Shown piece by piece: positions 16,335 through 25,004 of a stretch of 48,370 nucleotides of DNA. The position numbers and the translations under genes are program-made. The first letter of the stretch is position 1. The number at the start of each line of letters is the position of its first letter. Source of the stretch: an uncultured Victivallales bacterium (GTDB taxonomy: Bacteria; Verrucomicrobiota; Lentisphaeria; Victivallales; UBA1829); contig CALXSJ010000023.1 in NCBI GenBank assembly GCA_944391115.1, forward strand, positions 1-48,370, given 5' to 3'. The notes under the pieces are model-generated. The model did not search any database, was not told the DNA's origin, and was given only the letters and a program-made list of their open reading frames with translations.

Positions 16335-17264
16335 TCATGCCTTCCGTCTGCCGAACAGCCCTACAATTTCGCCGACAGAACGGAACCCCTTGCGTTCCAG
16401 ATAGGCGTCGATTCCGTCGATCACCTTGAGCGGCGCCAGCGGATCGGCGAAAATCGCCGTTCCCACGGCAACCGCCTTCGCCCCGGCGAGCAGAAACTCC
16501 ACGGCGTCCTCGCCGGTCATGATGCCGCCCATGCCGATCACAGGAATCCGCACCGCACGCGAGGCCTCGTAGACCATCCGCACGGCAATCGGCTTGAGTG
16601 CGGGGCCGGAAAAACCGCCCGTGACATTCGCAATCTTCGGACGGACCGACTCGATATCGATCGCCATCGCCGGAATCGTGTTGATGAGAGAGACCATGTC
16701 GCTCCCCGCATCCTCGGCGGCCTTTGCGAAATCCGCGATCTTCGTCACATTCGGACTCAGCTTTGTAATCAGAGGAAGCTTCGTCACGCCGCGGACCGCC
16801 GAAACCACCTTTCCCATCATGACGGGATCCGTTCCGAACGCAATCCCCCCCTCTTTCACGTTCGGGCACGACACATTGATCTCCAGCGCGGCGATTCCAT
16901 CGGACTCCGCGTCAAGACGCGATGCCACTTCGCAGTAATCCCCGATCGTCTTTCCCCAGATGTTGACGATCGTCGTCGCACCGGCTTTGCGGAGATACGG
17001 CAGATAGTGACCGTCATGCAGAAACTTGTCGACGCCGGGTCCCTGCAGTCCGATCGCGTTGAGCATCCCCCCCGTCACCTCCGCCACGCGCGGCGTCGGA
17101 TTGCCGTGAGACGGCCACGGGGCAATCCCCTTCACCACCACGGCGCCGAGTTTGTCCACTGGAAAAAACTCCTCATACTCCGCACCGTAACCAAAAGTTC
17201 CGGATGCGGTCATCACGGGATTCTTCAGCTGGATTTTTCCCAGATCGACTCTCAGATCAGCCAT
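16335..17264 (-). CDS. pyrD: Dihydroorotate dehydrogenase, class 1B catalytic subunit
   Basis: PyrD oxidises dihydroorotate to orotate in pyrimidine synthesis. In class 1B it works with PyrK and passes electrons to NAD+. The 309-residue protein shows VMTASGTFGYG, the catalytic cysteine in ALEINVSCPNVKEGG, SLINTIPAMAID and the FMN-phosphate site GMGGIMTGEDAVEFLLAGA. The gene overlaps pyrK by eight bases, which fits a fixed-ratio complex. Some strains call it pyrDB. Confidence 0.96.
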   Translation of the reverse strand: MADLRVDLGKIQLKNPVMTASGTFGYGAEYEEFFPVDKLGAVVVKGIAPWPSHGNPTPRVAEVTGGMLNAIGLQGPGVDKFLHDGHYLPYLRKAGATTIVNIWGKTIGDYCEVASRLDAESDGIAALEINVSCPNVKEGGIAFGTDPVMMGKVVSAVRGVTKLPLITKLSPNVTKIADFAKAAEDAGSDMVSLINTIPAMAIDIESVRPKIANVTGGFSGPALKPIAVRMVYEASRAVRIPVIGMGGIMTGEDAVEFLLAGAKAVAVGTAIFADPLAPLKVIDGIDAYLERKGFRSVGEIVGLFGRRKA

Positions 17265-18042
17265 AATAAACCTCTTTCGCGTTATAGACGGGTCCTTCCT
17301 TGCAGCTTCTCGAATACCGCCAGCGGTCCGGAGAAGCGTCGTCGCGCACCTTCACCACGCATGCGAAACACGCGCCGACGCCGCAGCACATGTGCTGGTC
17401 AAGGCTCAGTTCCGCTTCCGCCCCCAGTTCCATCGACCGTTTCCCGAGCGCAAGAAGCATGGGTTCCGGGCCGCAGCCGTAGACGAAACAGCGTTTCCGG
17501 TCGGGCGTGAGCGCCTCTTCAAGAAGCTCCGTCACAAACCCCTTGTGTCCGCGCGATCCGTCATTCGTGGCGATTCTCACCTCGAAACCGAGTTTTTCAT
17601 ATTCCTCGACGAGAATCAGGTCCGCATCCGAACGCGCCCCGAGCAGGAGCACGCCTTTTTCCCCGCTGCGCTTTGCCAGAAGATAAGTCGCCGCGGCGCC
17701 GTATCCGCCCGCGACGAGAACGGGCCGCACGCCTTCTGCCGGAAGAGTGTAGGGTTTCCCCTGCGGACCGAGGATCGTGCAGGACTCGCCGGGACGCATC
17801 TGTGCGAGCGCCTCCGTGCCGTGTCCGACGATCTTATAGACAAGTGTCAGGGTTCCCGCTTCCGCGTCCGCGTCGCTGATGCTGAACGGACGGCGCAGGA
17901 TGCGGTCGCGCATCGGCGTGATCCTGACGTGGACGAACTGTCCGGGAAGGGCCCGGCCCGCAATGCCGGGAGCGTCGAAGACGATTCTCCGGTAAAGTCC
18001 CTTCAGACAGTCGTTTTTCAAAATGGTGCATTCCGAATCCAT
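17257..18042 (-). CDS. pyrK: Dihydroorotate dehydrogenase electron transfer subunit
   Basis: PyrK carries FAD and a [2Fe-2S] cluster and moves electrons from PyrD to NAD+. The 261-residue product has the ferredoxin-reductase layout: a flavin barrel with LRRPFSISDAD (about residues 44-54), a nucleotide-binding half with VLVAGGYGAAATYLL, and a C-terminal cluster site in DQHMCCGVGACFACVV with a last cysteine in RYSRSCKEGP. GGGAGGAATT just before the ATG is a strong ribosome site, but it can be hidden in the leader hairpins described at 18045-18100. It is the first gene of a five-gene unit. Confidence 0.95.
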   Translation of the reverse strand: MDSECTILKNDCLKGLYRRIVFDAPGIAGRALPGQFVHVRITPMRDRILRRPFSISDADAEAGTLTLVYKIVGHGTEALAQMRPGESCTILGPQGKPYTLPAEGVRPVLVAGGYGAAATYLLAKRSGEKGVLLLGARSDADLILVEEYEKLGFEVRIATNDGSRGHKGFVTELLEEALTPDRKRCFVYGCGPEPMLLALGKRSMELGAEAELSLDQHMCCGVGACFACVVKVRDDASPDRWRYSRSCKEGPVYNAKEVYYG

Positions 18043-18044
18043 AA

Positions 18045-18100
18045 TTCCTCCCGGGAAAAGAGCCGGGCGGAGGAACTTTTTTCCTTCTCCCGGCTTTCAT
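18045..18100 (-). promoter_or_regulatory. Candidate pyrK leader switch with alternative hairpins
   Basis: On the minus strand three segments precede the pyrK start: A (AGCCGGGAGAAGGAA), B (TTCCTCCGCCCGGCT) and C (CCCGGGAGGAA, which contains the ribosome site). A can pair with B through AGCCGGG/CCCGGCT and AGGAA/TTCCT. B can instead pair with C through CCCGG/CCGGG and TTCCT/AGGAA, which buries the ribosome site. The two folds exclude each other. The layout suggests translational control; the signal, perhaps a pyrimidine nucleotide, is unknown. Confidence 0.5.
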
Positions 18101-18119
18101 TTGCACAACCATGCCTTAT

Positions 18120-18147
18120 ATTATAGCCCTGAACTGAAAATACTCAA
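18120..18147 (-). promoter_or_regulatory. Promoter of the pyrKD operon
   Basis: TTGAGT (18142-18147) and TATAAT (18120-18125) on the minus strand are 16 bp apart, giving a leader of roughly 70 nt before the pyrK ATG. Confidence 0.6.
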
Positions 18148-18176
18148 ATGAAAGAGGAAACCTTTTCCGCAGATTT

Positions 18177-20411
18177 ATGAAAGATTTGCCGAACATTGCG
18201 CGGGTGCTCCTGAATCTGTCGCTCGACCGGAGTTTCGATTACCGGATTCCGGAACAGCTGCGCGGCAGGATCACGGCGGGCATGCGCGTCATCGTCCCTT
18301 TCGGGCGCGGCGACGGAGAACGGCGCGCCTATGTCGTCGCGGTCGGTTCGGATTCCAGGCACGGCGATCTCAAGGAGGTGATTGCAGTCTGCGAGGATCA
18401 TCCCGCCCTGCCGCAGTCTCTTCTCAAAATCGGCGAATGGATGGCGGACTACTACTGCTGCGCCGGGGAACTGGCGGTACGGACGCTGCTGCCCGGCGCA
18501 GTCCGCAGCGGAAAAATCAAGCCGAAAACAAAAGCCTTCTATTTTCTGAACGACATGAGCAGAGCCGCGGACTACATCGCAAAAAACGCCCGGGCCAGAA
18601 GCAAATGCGCCGTAATCAGAACCCTGATGCTTCACCCCGGGATCGAATCCGAGGCGCTGGAGAGCGAATCCGGCGCTTCGAAGGCCGTGCTGAAAGAGCT
18701 TGTGAAACTGGAGCTGGTCACGACGGAGGACCGCGCCGTCGAACGCAACCCGTTCGCGGGAACGGAGCTGCTCCGGACCGAACCGCTTCCGCCGACCGAT
18801 GAACAGGCCGCCGCGCTGAAGGTCATTTTCGAACGGATGGAACATCCGAAATCCGCCGCGCCGCATGTCATTCTGCTCCATGGCGTCACGGGAAGCGGCA
18901 AGACCGAAGTCTATCTGCAGGCGATCGCGCGCGCCGTGGAACAGGGCCGCGAGGCGATTGTCCTCGTTCCGGAAATCTCCCTGACCCCGCAGACGGTGGA
19001 ACGCTTCCGCTCGCGTTTCGGGGACATGGTGAGCGTGCTCCACAGCGGGCTGACCGACGGCGAGCGTTACGATGAATGGATGAAGGTGCACCGCGGGAAG
19101 GTGAAGATCGCGGTCGGCGCGCGCTCCGCCCTTTTCGCGCCGTTCCGCAATCTCGCGCTGATTATCGTGGACGAGGAGCACGACACCTCCTACAAGCAGT
19201 CCGAGGCGCCCCGCTACAATGCGCGGGACGTCGCGGTCATGCGCGGCAAGCTCGAAAACGCCCTTGTGATCCTCGGATCGGCCACGCCGTCGATGGAGTC
19301 CTATTACAACGCGCAGACGGGAAAGTACACGCTCTGCCGCCTGACGAAGCGGAGCGACCCCTCCATCCTGATGCCGGAGGTCAAAATCATCGACATGCGT
19401 CTTGAGGGAAGCGAAGAGGGAAAACTGCCGTTTCTCTCGAAATTCCTGGTGCAGGCGGTGCGCGAACGCATCGCGCGCGGCGAACAGAGCATCCTTTTTC
19501 TGAACCGGCGCGGTTTCGCGCGGCAGATGGCCTGCGACCTCTGCGGCTATGTCGCGATGTGCCCGGACTGTTCCGTGGCATACACCTATCACAGGAAAAC
19601 GCAGATGCTGACCTGTCATCTGTGCGCCTCGTCGCGGGAGGCGCCCGCCGTCTGCCCGAACTGCGGCTCGGAGCATATCCGCTACTCCGGCGCGGGAACG
19701 GAACGGATCGAAAACATCTCGCTGGACTGCTTCAAAGGAGCACGGATCGCCAGGATGGATTCGGACAGCATGACGCGCCCGAGCCTTTACGCAAAGGTCC
19801 TGTCGCAGTTCCGGCGCGGGGAGCTTGACATTCTGATCGGGACGCAGATGATCGCCAAGGGACTGCATTTCCCGAATGTGACGCTCGTCGGAATCGTGAA
19901 CGCGGACATGGGGCTTTTCATGCCCGATTTCCGGGCGGCGGAGCGATCGTTCCAGCTTCTGACGCAGGTGGCGGGGCGCGCCGGACGCGGCGAGGTCAAG
20001 GGCGAGGTGCTTGTCCAGACCTGCACGCCGTTCAATCCGCCGCTGCTGTACGCGGCCGGCCACGATTACGAGGGATTCTACCGTGAGGAGATCGCGATCC
20101 GCGAAGAGCTGAAGTATCCGCCGTTCGGGCACATGATGATCGTTCATTTCCGCGGGGAGGATCCGGAGGGGATCCTGCGGACCGCAGCGGAACTTATGGA
20201 AAAAGTCAGACCGCAGCTCGATCCGGAGACAATTGTCTCCGAACCGGCGCCCGCGCCGATTGAGCGCGTCAAGGGCAAATACCGTTTCATGGCCGCGTTC
20301 CGTTCCGGGAAACTCGCGCCCCTTCGACGGGCGCTGCGCCGCGAAATCTATTCCGTCCGCCGCCCGGATGTCGAAATTTACGTGGATGTGGATCCCATCT
20401 CCATGCTCTAG
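18177..20411 (+). CDS. priA: Primosomal protein N' (PriA helicase)
   Basis: PriA recognises stalled forks and reloads the replicative helicase. The 744-residue product begins with the 3'-DNA-binding domain (RSFDYRIPEQL, GMRVIVPFGRG). The helicase core has the P-loop GVTGSGKTEVYLQ, the DEEH box in LIIVDEEHDTSYKQ and ILGSATPSMES. Eight cysteines in CDLCGYVAMCPDC and CHLCASSREAPAVCPNC form the two zinc sites, followed by TERIEN and the motif QVAGRAGRGE. No good ribosome site is seen directly before the ATG at 18177; translation of the first codons matches the family well. It is divergent from pyrK. Confidence 0.96.
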   Translation: MKDLPNIARVLLNLSLDRSFDYRIPEQLRGRITAGMRVIVPFGRGDGERRAYVVAVGSDSRHGDLKEVIAVCEDHPALPQSLLKIGEWMADYYCCAGELAVRTLLPGAVRSGKIKPKTKAFYFLNDMSRAADYIAKNARARSKCAVIRTLMLHPGIESEALESESGASKAVLKELVKLELVTTEDRAVERNPFAGTELLRTEPLPPTDEQAAALKVIFERMEHPKSAAPHVILLHGVTGSGKTEVYLQAIARAVEQGREAIVLVPEISLTPQTVERFRSRFGDMVSVLHSGLTDGERYDEWMKVHRGKVKIAVGARSALFAPFRNLALIIVDEEHDTSYKQSEAPRYNARDVAVMRGKLENALVILGSATPSMESYYNAQTGKYTLCRLTKRSDPSILMPEVKIIDMRLEGSEEGKLPFLSKFLVQAVRERIARGEQSILFLNRRGFARQMACDLCGYVAMCPDCSVAYTYHRKTQMLTCHLCASSREAPAVCPNCGSEHIRYSGAGTERIENISLDCFKGARIARMDSDSMTRPSLYAKVLSQFRRGELDILIGTQMIAKGLHFPNVTLVGIVNADMGLFMPDFRAAERSFQLLTQVAGRAGRGEVKGEVLVQTCTPFNPPLLYAAGHDYEGFYREEIAIREELKYPPFGHMMIVHFRGEDPEGILRTAAELMEKVRPQLDPETIVSEPAPAPIERVKGKYRFMAAFRSGKLAPLRRALRREIYSVRRPDVEIYVDVDPISML

Positions 20412-20473
20412 GCATATTCTCCCTCACAGAAAGACTCCTGCAAAAACGGAATGACAGATCCCCGCCGGACGAC

Positions 20474-20494
20474 ATGACATACGGCATGACATAC
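20474..20494. repeat. Short direct repeat ATGACATAC x2
   Basis: ATGACATAC occurs at 20474-20482 and 20486-20494, 12 bp apart, in the gap between priA and tRNA-Cys. No function is assigned, and no clear terminator for priA is visible in this 136-bp gap. Confidence 0.5.
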
Positions 20495-20547
20495 AGAACG
20501 GGAGCTCAGGGCGTCAGGCGGAAGCACAGTTTTGAGTACAAAAAAAA

Positions 20548-20623
20548 TGGAGGCGTGGGTGGGAGTTGAACCCACTACATACGGTTTTGCAAACCGCTCC
20601 CTTAGCCGTTCGAGCACCACGCC
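20548..20623 (-). tRNA. tRNA-Cys (GCA)
   Basis: The minus strand folds as a 76-nt tRNA with encoded CCA. Acceptor arms GGCGTGG and CCACGCC pair fully, the T-arm is GTGGGTTCAACTCCCAC, and the loop TTGCAAA gives anticodon GCA for cysteine. A promoter-like TTGCTT-N16-TATATT lies at 20658-20685. Confidence 0.97.
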
Positions 20624-20657
20624 TCAAAAAAACGCTTTTTGAGAAAGCATGGGGGTA

Positions 20658-20685
20658 AATATAACCGGCGCTTTTCAAAAAGCAA
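20658..20685 (-). promoter_or_regulatory. Promoter for tRNA-Cys
   Basis: TTGCTT (20680-20685) and TATATT (20658-20663) on the minus strand are 16 bp apart, 34 bp before the tRNA 5' end. Confidence 0.5.
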
Positions 20686-20714
20686 GCCATTTCCTGGAAA
20701 AATCGCTTTTTTTC

Positions 20715-20743
20715 TTGACATCTCCCTTCCGGCGCTGTAAGCT
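20715..20743 (+). promoter_or_regulatory. Promoter of prmA
   Basis: TTGACA (20715-20720) is followed after 17 bp by TAAGCT (20738-20743), 35 bp before the prmA start. Confidence 0.55.
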
Positions 20744-20778
20744 ACTCCATTCAACAAGACTAAAAAAAGGCAAAAAAA

Positions 20779-21678
20779 ATGGACGATATCATTTACTGCT
20801 GCGTCATGACGGACCGCTCGGAATTCAAGGACGCCTCTCCGGAACTCCTCTCCGCCCTCGGATACGACTTCAGCTCCTGGAAGGACGAGGAGAGCGGAGA
20901 AATCAGGCATACGCTCTATTTTTCCACGGAAAAAGACTCTCTCGACGCAAAACGGATTCTCGAGGAAAAGGACGCCGAATTTCAATCCTTCGGCATCCAT
21001 TTTACCGCCTTCGCCTGCACGAAGCTGAAAAAGGAGGACTGGGCCGAGGCGTGGAAAATCCACTTCAAACCGCTTGTCATTTCCGAAACGCTGGCAATCG
21101 CCCCCTCCTGGGAGCATTTTGAGGCGGCACCGGGACAAATCGTCGTCAAACTGGATCCCGGCATGAGTTTCGGAACCGGACAGCACGCCACGACAAAATC
21201 CTGTCTGGCGTCGATCGACCGGCGCATCGCCGAACTGCGCAGCGCCGGAGCCGGGGAAATCGCCATGCTGGACGCGGGCTCCGGATCCGGCATCCTCGCG
21301 ATCGCCGCGTGCAAGCTCGGATGCACGCGGGTCGACGCGTTCGACATTGATCCGGACACCGTCGGCGTCGCGCGGGAGAATGCGCGGAAAAACGGCATTG
21401 CGGACGGAGAACTCTCCCTTGCCGCGGCATCCCTGATGGAATATGAGAGCGGCATCCGCTACGACATCGTCGCGGCGAACATTCTGTCCTCCGCGCTTCT
21501 GGCGGGAAAAGAGAAGCTCCTCTCCTTCTGCAAACCCGGAGGGCGCCTGATTCTGGCCGGCATTCTCGAGAAGGAATATGACGGAGTCAAAGCGGCCTTC
21601 GAAGCGACGGGGCGCTGCACGGAACTCTTCAGCATTCAGGAAAAGGAGTGGCGCGGCGGCACCTACCTTGTCAAATAG
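20779..21678 (+). CDS. prmA: Ribosomal protein L11 methyltransferase
   Basis: PrmA trimethylates residues of ribosomal protein L11 using S-adenosylmethionine. The 299-residue protein has an N-terminal substrate-recognition part and a methyltransferase core with DPGMSFGTGQHATTKSCL (about residues 130-147), the SAM site LDAGSGSGILAIAACKLG, DAFDIDPDTV and the catalytic-loop motif VAANIL. These agree closely with the family. It is monocistronic with its own promoter and converges on the AraC-type gene. The 63-bp gap holds an imperfect GC-rich hairpin (about 21697-21720) without a T-run. Confidence 0.93.
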   Translation: MDDIIYCCVMTDRSEFKDASPELLSALGYDFSSWKDEESGEIRHTLYFSTEKDSLDAKRILEEKDAEFQSFGIHFTAFACTKLKKEDWAEAWKIHFKPLVISETLAIAPSWEHFEAAPGQIVVKLDPGMSFGTGQHATTKSCLASIDRRIAELRSAGAGEIAMLDAGSGSGILAIAACKLGCTRVDAFDIDPDTVGVARENARKNGIADGELSLAAASLMEYESGIRYDIVAANILSSALLAGKEKLLSFCKPGGRLILAGILEKEYDGVKAAFEATGRCTELFSIQEKEWRGGTYLVK

Positions 21679-21741
21679 CTCTTTCCATGCGGATTCCCCG
21701 GAGGAGCCCCTCCCCGGAATGCGGAAAAGGAACGGCGGCGT

Positions 21742-22605
21742 TCAATCCCCGCGCCGGTTTTCCGGATTGCGGAGGCGCGCCTTCAGATATTGTCCGGGAG
21801 ACATCCCGAAGGTGCGCTTGAAAAGCCGGGAAAAATGACTGGCGTCGAAAAATCCCCATTCAAAGGCGGCGGCTTTCACCGTCATGCCTGTTTTCACGAT
21901 GTCATCCGCCGCGCCTTGCAGACGGTACTGAAGCTCGTAGGAGGCAAACGGACGGTGAAAGACCTGCCGGAACACCGCCCGGAACCGGCTGACGCTCAAG
22001 TCACATGCGCGCGCGGCGTCTGCCGCATCGGTCACTCCCTTCCCGGCATTAATCATTTGAAGCGCAGGCCGCAGACGCATATAGTCCGCCTGCGCCTCAT
22101 CGGGAATGTCCCCACCGTCAAGGCCCCCGGTGATTTCGAATAAAAAATTCACGATCGCCTGCCATCCGCGCAGGAGATTCCCATCCGCGCCGCAGAGTTT
22201 TCCTCCCAGCTCGTCGGAATAACGCATCAGTCCCTTTTCCCGCAGCAGATTGTGCCTCGCATCCGGCGGCAGCATGAGAAGCGCGGTGAGTTTCCTTCCG
22301 TCGGCAAGCAGGAACTTCATGGCGTCATCCAGATTCATGGCGATCATGCAGATGCGGGCGCCGGAATCGCTCCGCCGCAGACGGTGCGGCTCCCAGGGGG
22401 CGGTCAGCATGCATTCGCCACAATTGCACAGATACGGATAACTCCGGATATCGCAGAAAAAGGCTCCCTCCAGAGCGATGTTGATATGAATCGATCTGTG
22501 AAAACCGAAATCCATGTCGCTGCTGTATGCGGGCCGAACATTCTGGAAATGCACGACAAAGGGCTTTTCCGGGGAAAGCTCCCAGTCGAAATAAGTCGGC
22601 TTCAT
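21742..22605 (-). CDS. AraC-family transcriptional regulator
   Basis: The 287-residue protein has a cupin-like effector domain (about residues 1-165, with a HRSIHINIALEGAFF strand) and a C-terminal AraC/XylS DNA-binding domain (about 180-280) with two helix-turn-helix units: AADAARACDLSVSRFRAVFR and the signature VKAAAFEWGFFDASHFSRLF followed by FGMSPGQYL. It is divergent from the TIM-barrel isomerase gene, and TTGAATC repeats 11 bp apart lie in the shared gap, so it probably controls that gene and perhaps the pseudopilin and large secreted protein beyond it. The ligand is likely a sugar but is not shown by sequence. Confidence 0.92.
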   Translation of the reverse strand: MKPTYFDWELSPEKPFVVHFQNVRPAYSSDMDFGFHRSIHINIALEGAFFCDIRSYPYLCNCGECMLTAPWEPHRLRRSDSGARICMIAMNLDDAMKFLLADGRKLTALLMLPPDARHNLLREKGLMRYSDELGGKLCGADGNLLRGWQAIVNFLFEITGGLDGGDIPDEAQADYMRLRPALQMINAGKGVTDAADAARACDLSVSRFRAVFRQVFHRPFASYELQYRLQGAADDIVKTGMTVKAAAFEWGFFDASHFSRLFKRTFGMSPGQYLKARLRNPENRRGD

Positions 22606-22653
22606 CTCTTCTCACGCAATCAAAAAATACATCTTTTTATTCAGAATATACCA

Positions 22654-22692
22654 TTGAATCCCTCTTGAATCAAATAGAAAATACATTATAAT
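22654..22692 (+). promoter_or_regulatory. Promoter with AraC-type half-site repeats
   Basis: TTGAAT (22665-22670), a 16-bp spacer and TATAAT (22687-22692) form a good promoter for the isomerase gene at 22723. TTGAATC occurs at 22654-22660 and 22665-22671, exactly 11 bp apart, with the second copy overlapping the -35. That is the spacing expected for an AraC-family activator touching the -35. Confidence 0.6.
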
Positions 22693-22722
22693 CTATAAAA
22701 AAATCATAAGAGGAAATGCAGG

Positions 22723-23622
22723 ATGTCTACAGAGGAAGAAATTCGCGTCTCCCATTTTGCGGCATGGAACGTCGTTCCGGACTGTCTGATCGAAAATTTC
22801 ATGGCGGAACTGGCGGCGGCCGGAGCAAAACATATTACGCTCATGAGCCGGCAGCTCGCAAGAATGCTTGCCGAACCGGAATATGCCGCCGAACTGCGGA
22901 GAGTCCTGGAAAAACTCGGGCTCCGCATGCGGGACGCCCACGGACTGGCGGGACCGCTGTATGATCTGGACATCCCGGAACGTCATGCGGAACTGATTGA
23001 CGAGCACCGCCGCGCGCTCGGATTCTGCGCGGAATTCGGCATCCGCACCTACACCGTTCATGTCGGTGCGGCGCCCTGGTGCAGACGGCCGGATCCCCGC
23101 GATCTGGAGGAACTCCGCTCGAATGCGCTGGACACGCTCGAACAGATCCTCCCGGAAGCGGAAAACCTCGGCATCATTCTTGCCGTTGAAAACTCCTTTG
23201 AACCGGTCAACACTCCGGAAGAAGTGCTGTTTTACATCCGGCGCTTCGAATCGCCGTTTCTCCGCTGCTGCTATGACGCCGGACACGCGAACATCATGGA
23301 TGCGCATCGCAAGAATCCGGCAAAATACAAGGAGACCTTCCATCATATCGTATGGCGGGACAATCTGGTTCTGGAGGAGGACGCGCTCGGAAAACTGGCA
23401 CCTTATGTCGTCACATGCCACCTGCACGACAACTGCGGCTACACGGATGACCACGTCCTTCCCGGCACGGAAAGAGGAACGATCGACTGGAAACGCCTGA
23501 TGGAGCGGCTCCGCGCCTGCCCGAATCTGGAAAGTTTTCAGAACGAGTCGAATTTCGCCGTGCAGCACGTTACCGCCGGGGAGGTCTGCCGGATTTTTGA
23601 AAACATAACAGGAAAGCTCTGA
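22723..23622 (+). CDS. Sugar phosphate isomerase/epimerase (TIM barrel)
   Basis: The 299-residue product belongs to the xylose-isomerase-like/AP-endonuclease-2 TIM-barrel superfamily. Probable metal ligands are the glutamate in ILAVENSFEP (about residue 158), the aspartate and histidine in CYDAGHANIM (about 184-187), the histidines in VVTCHLHDNCG (about 227-229) and the final glutamate in FQNESNF. Members isomerise or epimerise free or phosphorylated sugars; the substrate is unknown. GAGGAAATGCAGG precedes the start. It follows the AraC-controlled promoter and is the first gene of the cluster leading to the secreted protein. Confidence 0.88.
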   Translation: MSTEEEIRVSHFAAWNVVPDCLIENFMAELAAAGAKHITLMSRQLARMLAEPEYAAELRRVLEKLGLRMRDAHGLAGPLYDLDIPERHAELIDEHRRALGFCAEFGIRTYTVHVGAAPWCRRPDPRDLEELRSNALDTLEQILPEAENLGIILAVENSFEPVNTPEEVLFYIRRFESPFLRCCYDAGHANIMDAHRKNPAKYKETFHHIVWRDNLVLEEDALGKLAPYVVTCHLHDNCGYTDDHVLPGTERGTIDWKRLMERLRACPNLESFQNESNFAVQHVTAGEVCRIFENITGKL

Positions 23623-24177
23623 AAACGATCCGTTCCAGTGTCAGGAAAGCCAGGAACAGATCCGGAAGATTACGGTGAACGAATGCGAAAACAGAGGAAG
23701 CGCAAGGCCTTGCCGGTCGGCTGCTGCGGAAGGAGGCGCAGCTGTGCGGGAATGTTCCGGACTCCTCCGGGCAGAACGGAAATCCCCGTGTTCGTTGACC
23801 TCGATCAGGAAAAAACCGGGAGCATTGCGGATCTCCTCCCCGCGCAGCTGCCGGTCATTTCAAATCACCACGGCGGTCTTCCTCTCTGCGGCTCCGCGCT
23901 TCAGGCGCCACCCCGGCATCTGCATGGTTCCGCGACAGGCGTCTGCCTTATGATAAGCGGAGAAAAGAAAAAAAACACCGGAAGGCGGAGCTCCATTCCT
24001 TTTCGGACTGCGTCGAAAACAGTTCCGCCCCCCCCGAGAACGGACCGGAAGAAATTCTCCGGGGACTCCGCGTCATCTGGGCGCTTTATGATGCGGAGGA
24101 AAAAGGGACTCTGGCCGATCTGCGCGGAATATGAAAGAAAAGACTGGAAAAGAAAAACTTGCCACGGGAGATTCAAA
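23623..24177 (+). other. 555-bp gap with possible gene remnant
   Basis: No convincing intact gene fills this gap. Segments with coding-like composition appear in different frames: [19 protein letters not shown] at about 23780-23840 in one frame, and [18 protein letters not shown] followed by [10 protein letters not shown] and a stop at about 24048-24134 in another. The frame changes suggest a decayed or frameshifted gene, but the parent family was not recognised. A 12-bp palindrome GCAAGGCCTTGC lies near 23706. It could instead be a long leader for the pseudopilin gene. Confidence 0.3.
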
Positions 24178-24978
24178 ATGCGAAAACCGGAAGAAAAAAG
24201 AATCCGCAGTACAAAAAATGACAATGCGCAGCATGCGCACACCTGTAATCTTTTCACCCTGGTGGAGCTCCTCGTAGTGATTGCGATCATCGCAATTCTG
24301 GCCTCAATGCTGCTTCCCGCTCTCGGGCGGGCGCGGGACATGGCGCGCGGAATCTCCTGCATCAACAACCTGAAACAGATCGGAACGGCCTTCTCGTTTT
24401 ATCTTGCCGACAACAAGGAATTCTATCCGAGCGGCGTCTCGGCGCAGAAGAACTATATGGGCTGGTCGTGGTACAAGGTGTTTGTCATGCATGGCAAATA
24501 CATTACATGGAAATCCATGTTCGACTCCGCAATGACCTATGAGGAAGGCAAAGAACCTTATGAACGTCCGAATGATGCGCCATGGGGAGAGAGTTATCTT
24601 CCTTACGGATACAATTACACGGTTTTCGGTTCAAGCAAGGCCAATGGAATCCTCGACGAGGAAGGAAGGAGCGCCAAACTTTCTGAAATTGCATACAGTT
24701 CAAAAGCCTATCTCGTCATGGATACGAAAACATACGACCTGCAGACGGGAAATACCTTTGTGCAGACCCGCGACAACACCACGGCCATTCCCGACGCATT
24801 CCGCCACAAAGGACACGTTTCGATCGTCTACGCCGACGGCTCCGCAGGGAAGAAGAAAGCGGCAAATCCCTATCAGCCTTATGAAGTCAACAGCCTGAAC
24901 TATTTCAATTACGGCAATCCCGGACACCGGGCGGTCTGCTGGGACGGCGGACGTTTCGGCGGAACTCCCGTTTTCTGA
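24178..24978 (+). CDS. Prepilin-type protein with H-X9-DG motif
   Basis: The 266-residue protein starts at 24178, where GGGAG lies eight bases upstream; the upstream open frame is not needed. After a 31-residue charged leader comes the type IV pilin/pseudopilin signal [19 protein letters not shown], so cleavage and N-methylation by a prepilin peptidase are expected at the phenylalanine. The region [22 protein letters not shown] is typical of Lentisphaerota/Planctomycetota pseudopilins. Near the end [12 protein letters not shown] fits the H-X9-DG processing-associated motif. It lies 26 bp before the large secreted protein, suggesting a shared extracytoplasmic job, perhaps substrate capture or export. 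Confidence 0.88.
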   Translation: MRKPEEKRIRSTKNDNAQHAHTCNLFTLVELLVVIAIIAILASMLLPALGRARDMARGISCINNLKQIGTAFSFYLADNKEFYPSGVSAQKNYMGWSWYKVFVMHGKYITWKSMFDSAMTYEEGKEPYERPNDAPWGESYLPYGYNYTVFGSSKANGILDEEGRSAKLSEIAYSSKAYLVMDTKTYDLQTGNTFVQTRDNTTAIPDAFRHKGHVSIVYADGSAGKKKAANPYQPYEVNSLNYFNYGNPGHRAVCWDGGRFGGTPVF

Positions 24979-25004
24979 ACAACCTGCAAAAATAAGGAAC
25001 AAAT

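Noticed and set aside
18144-20147. 667-codon open frame on the minus strand
   Set aside because: It is fully antisense to priA, which has all its family motifs; GC-rich codon use creates long antisense frames.
23638-24177. 540-bp in-frame N-terminal extension of the first pseudopilin
   Set aside because: The sequence is low in hydrophobic structure and unlike any pilin; a prepilin leader must be short, and a ribosome site precedes 24178.
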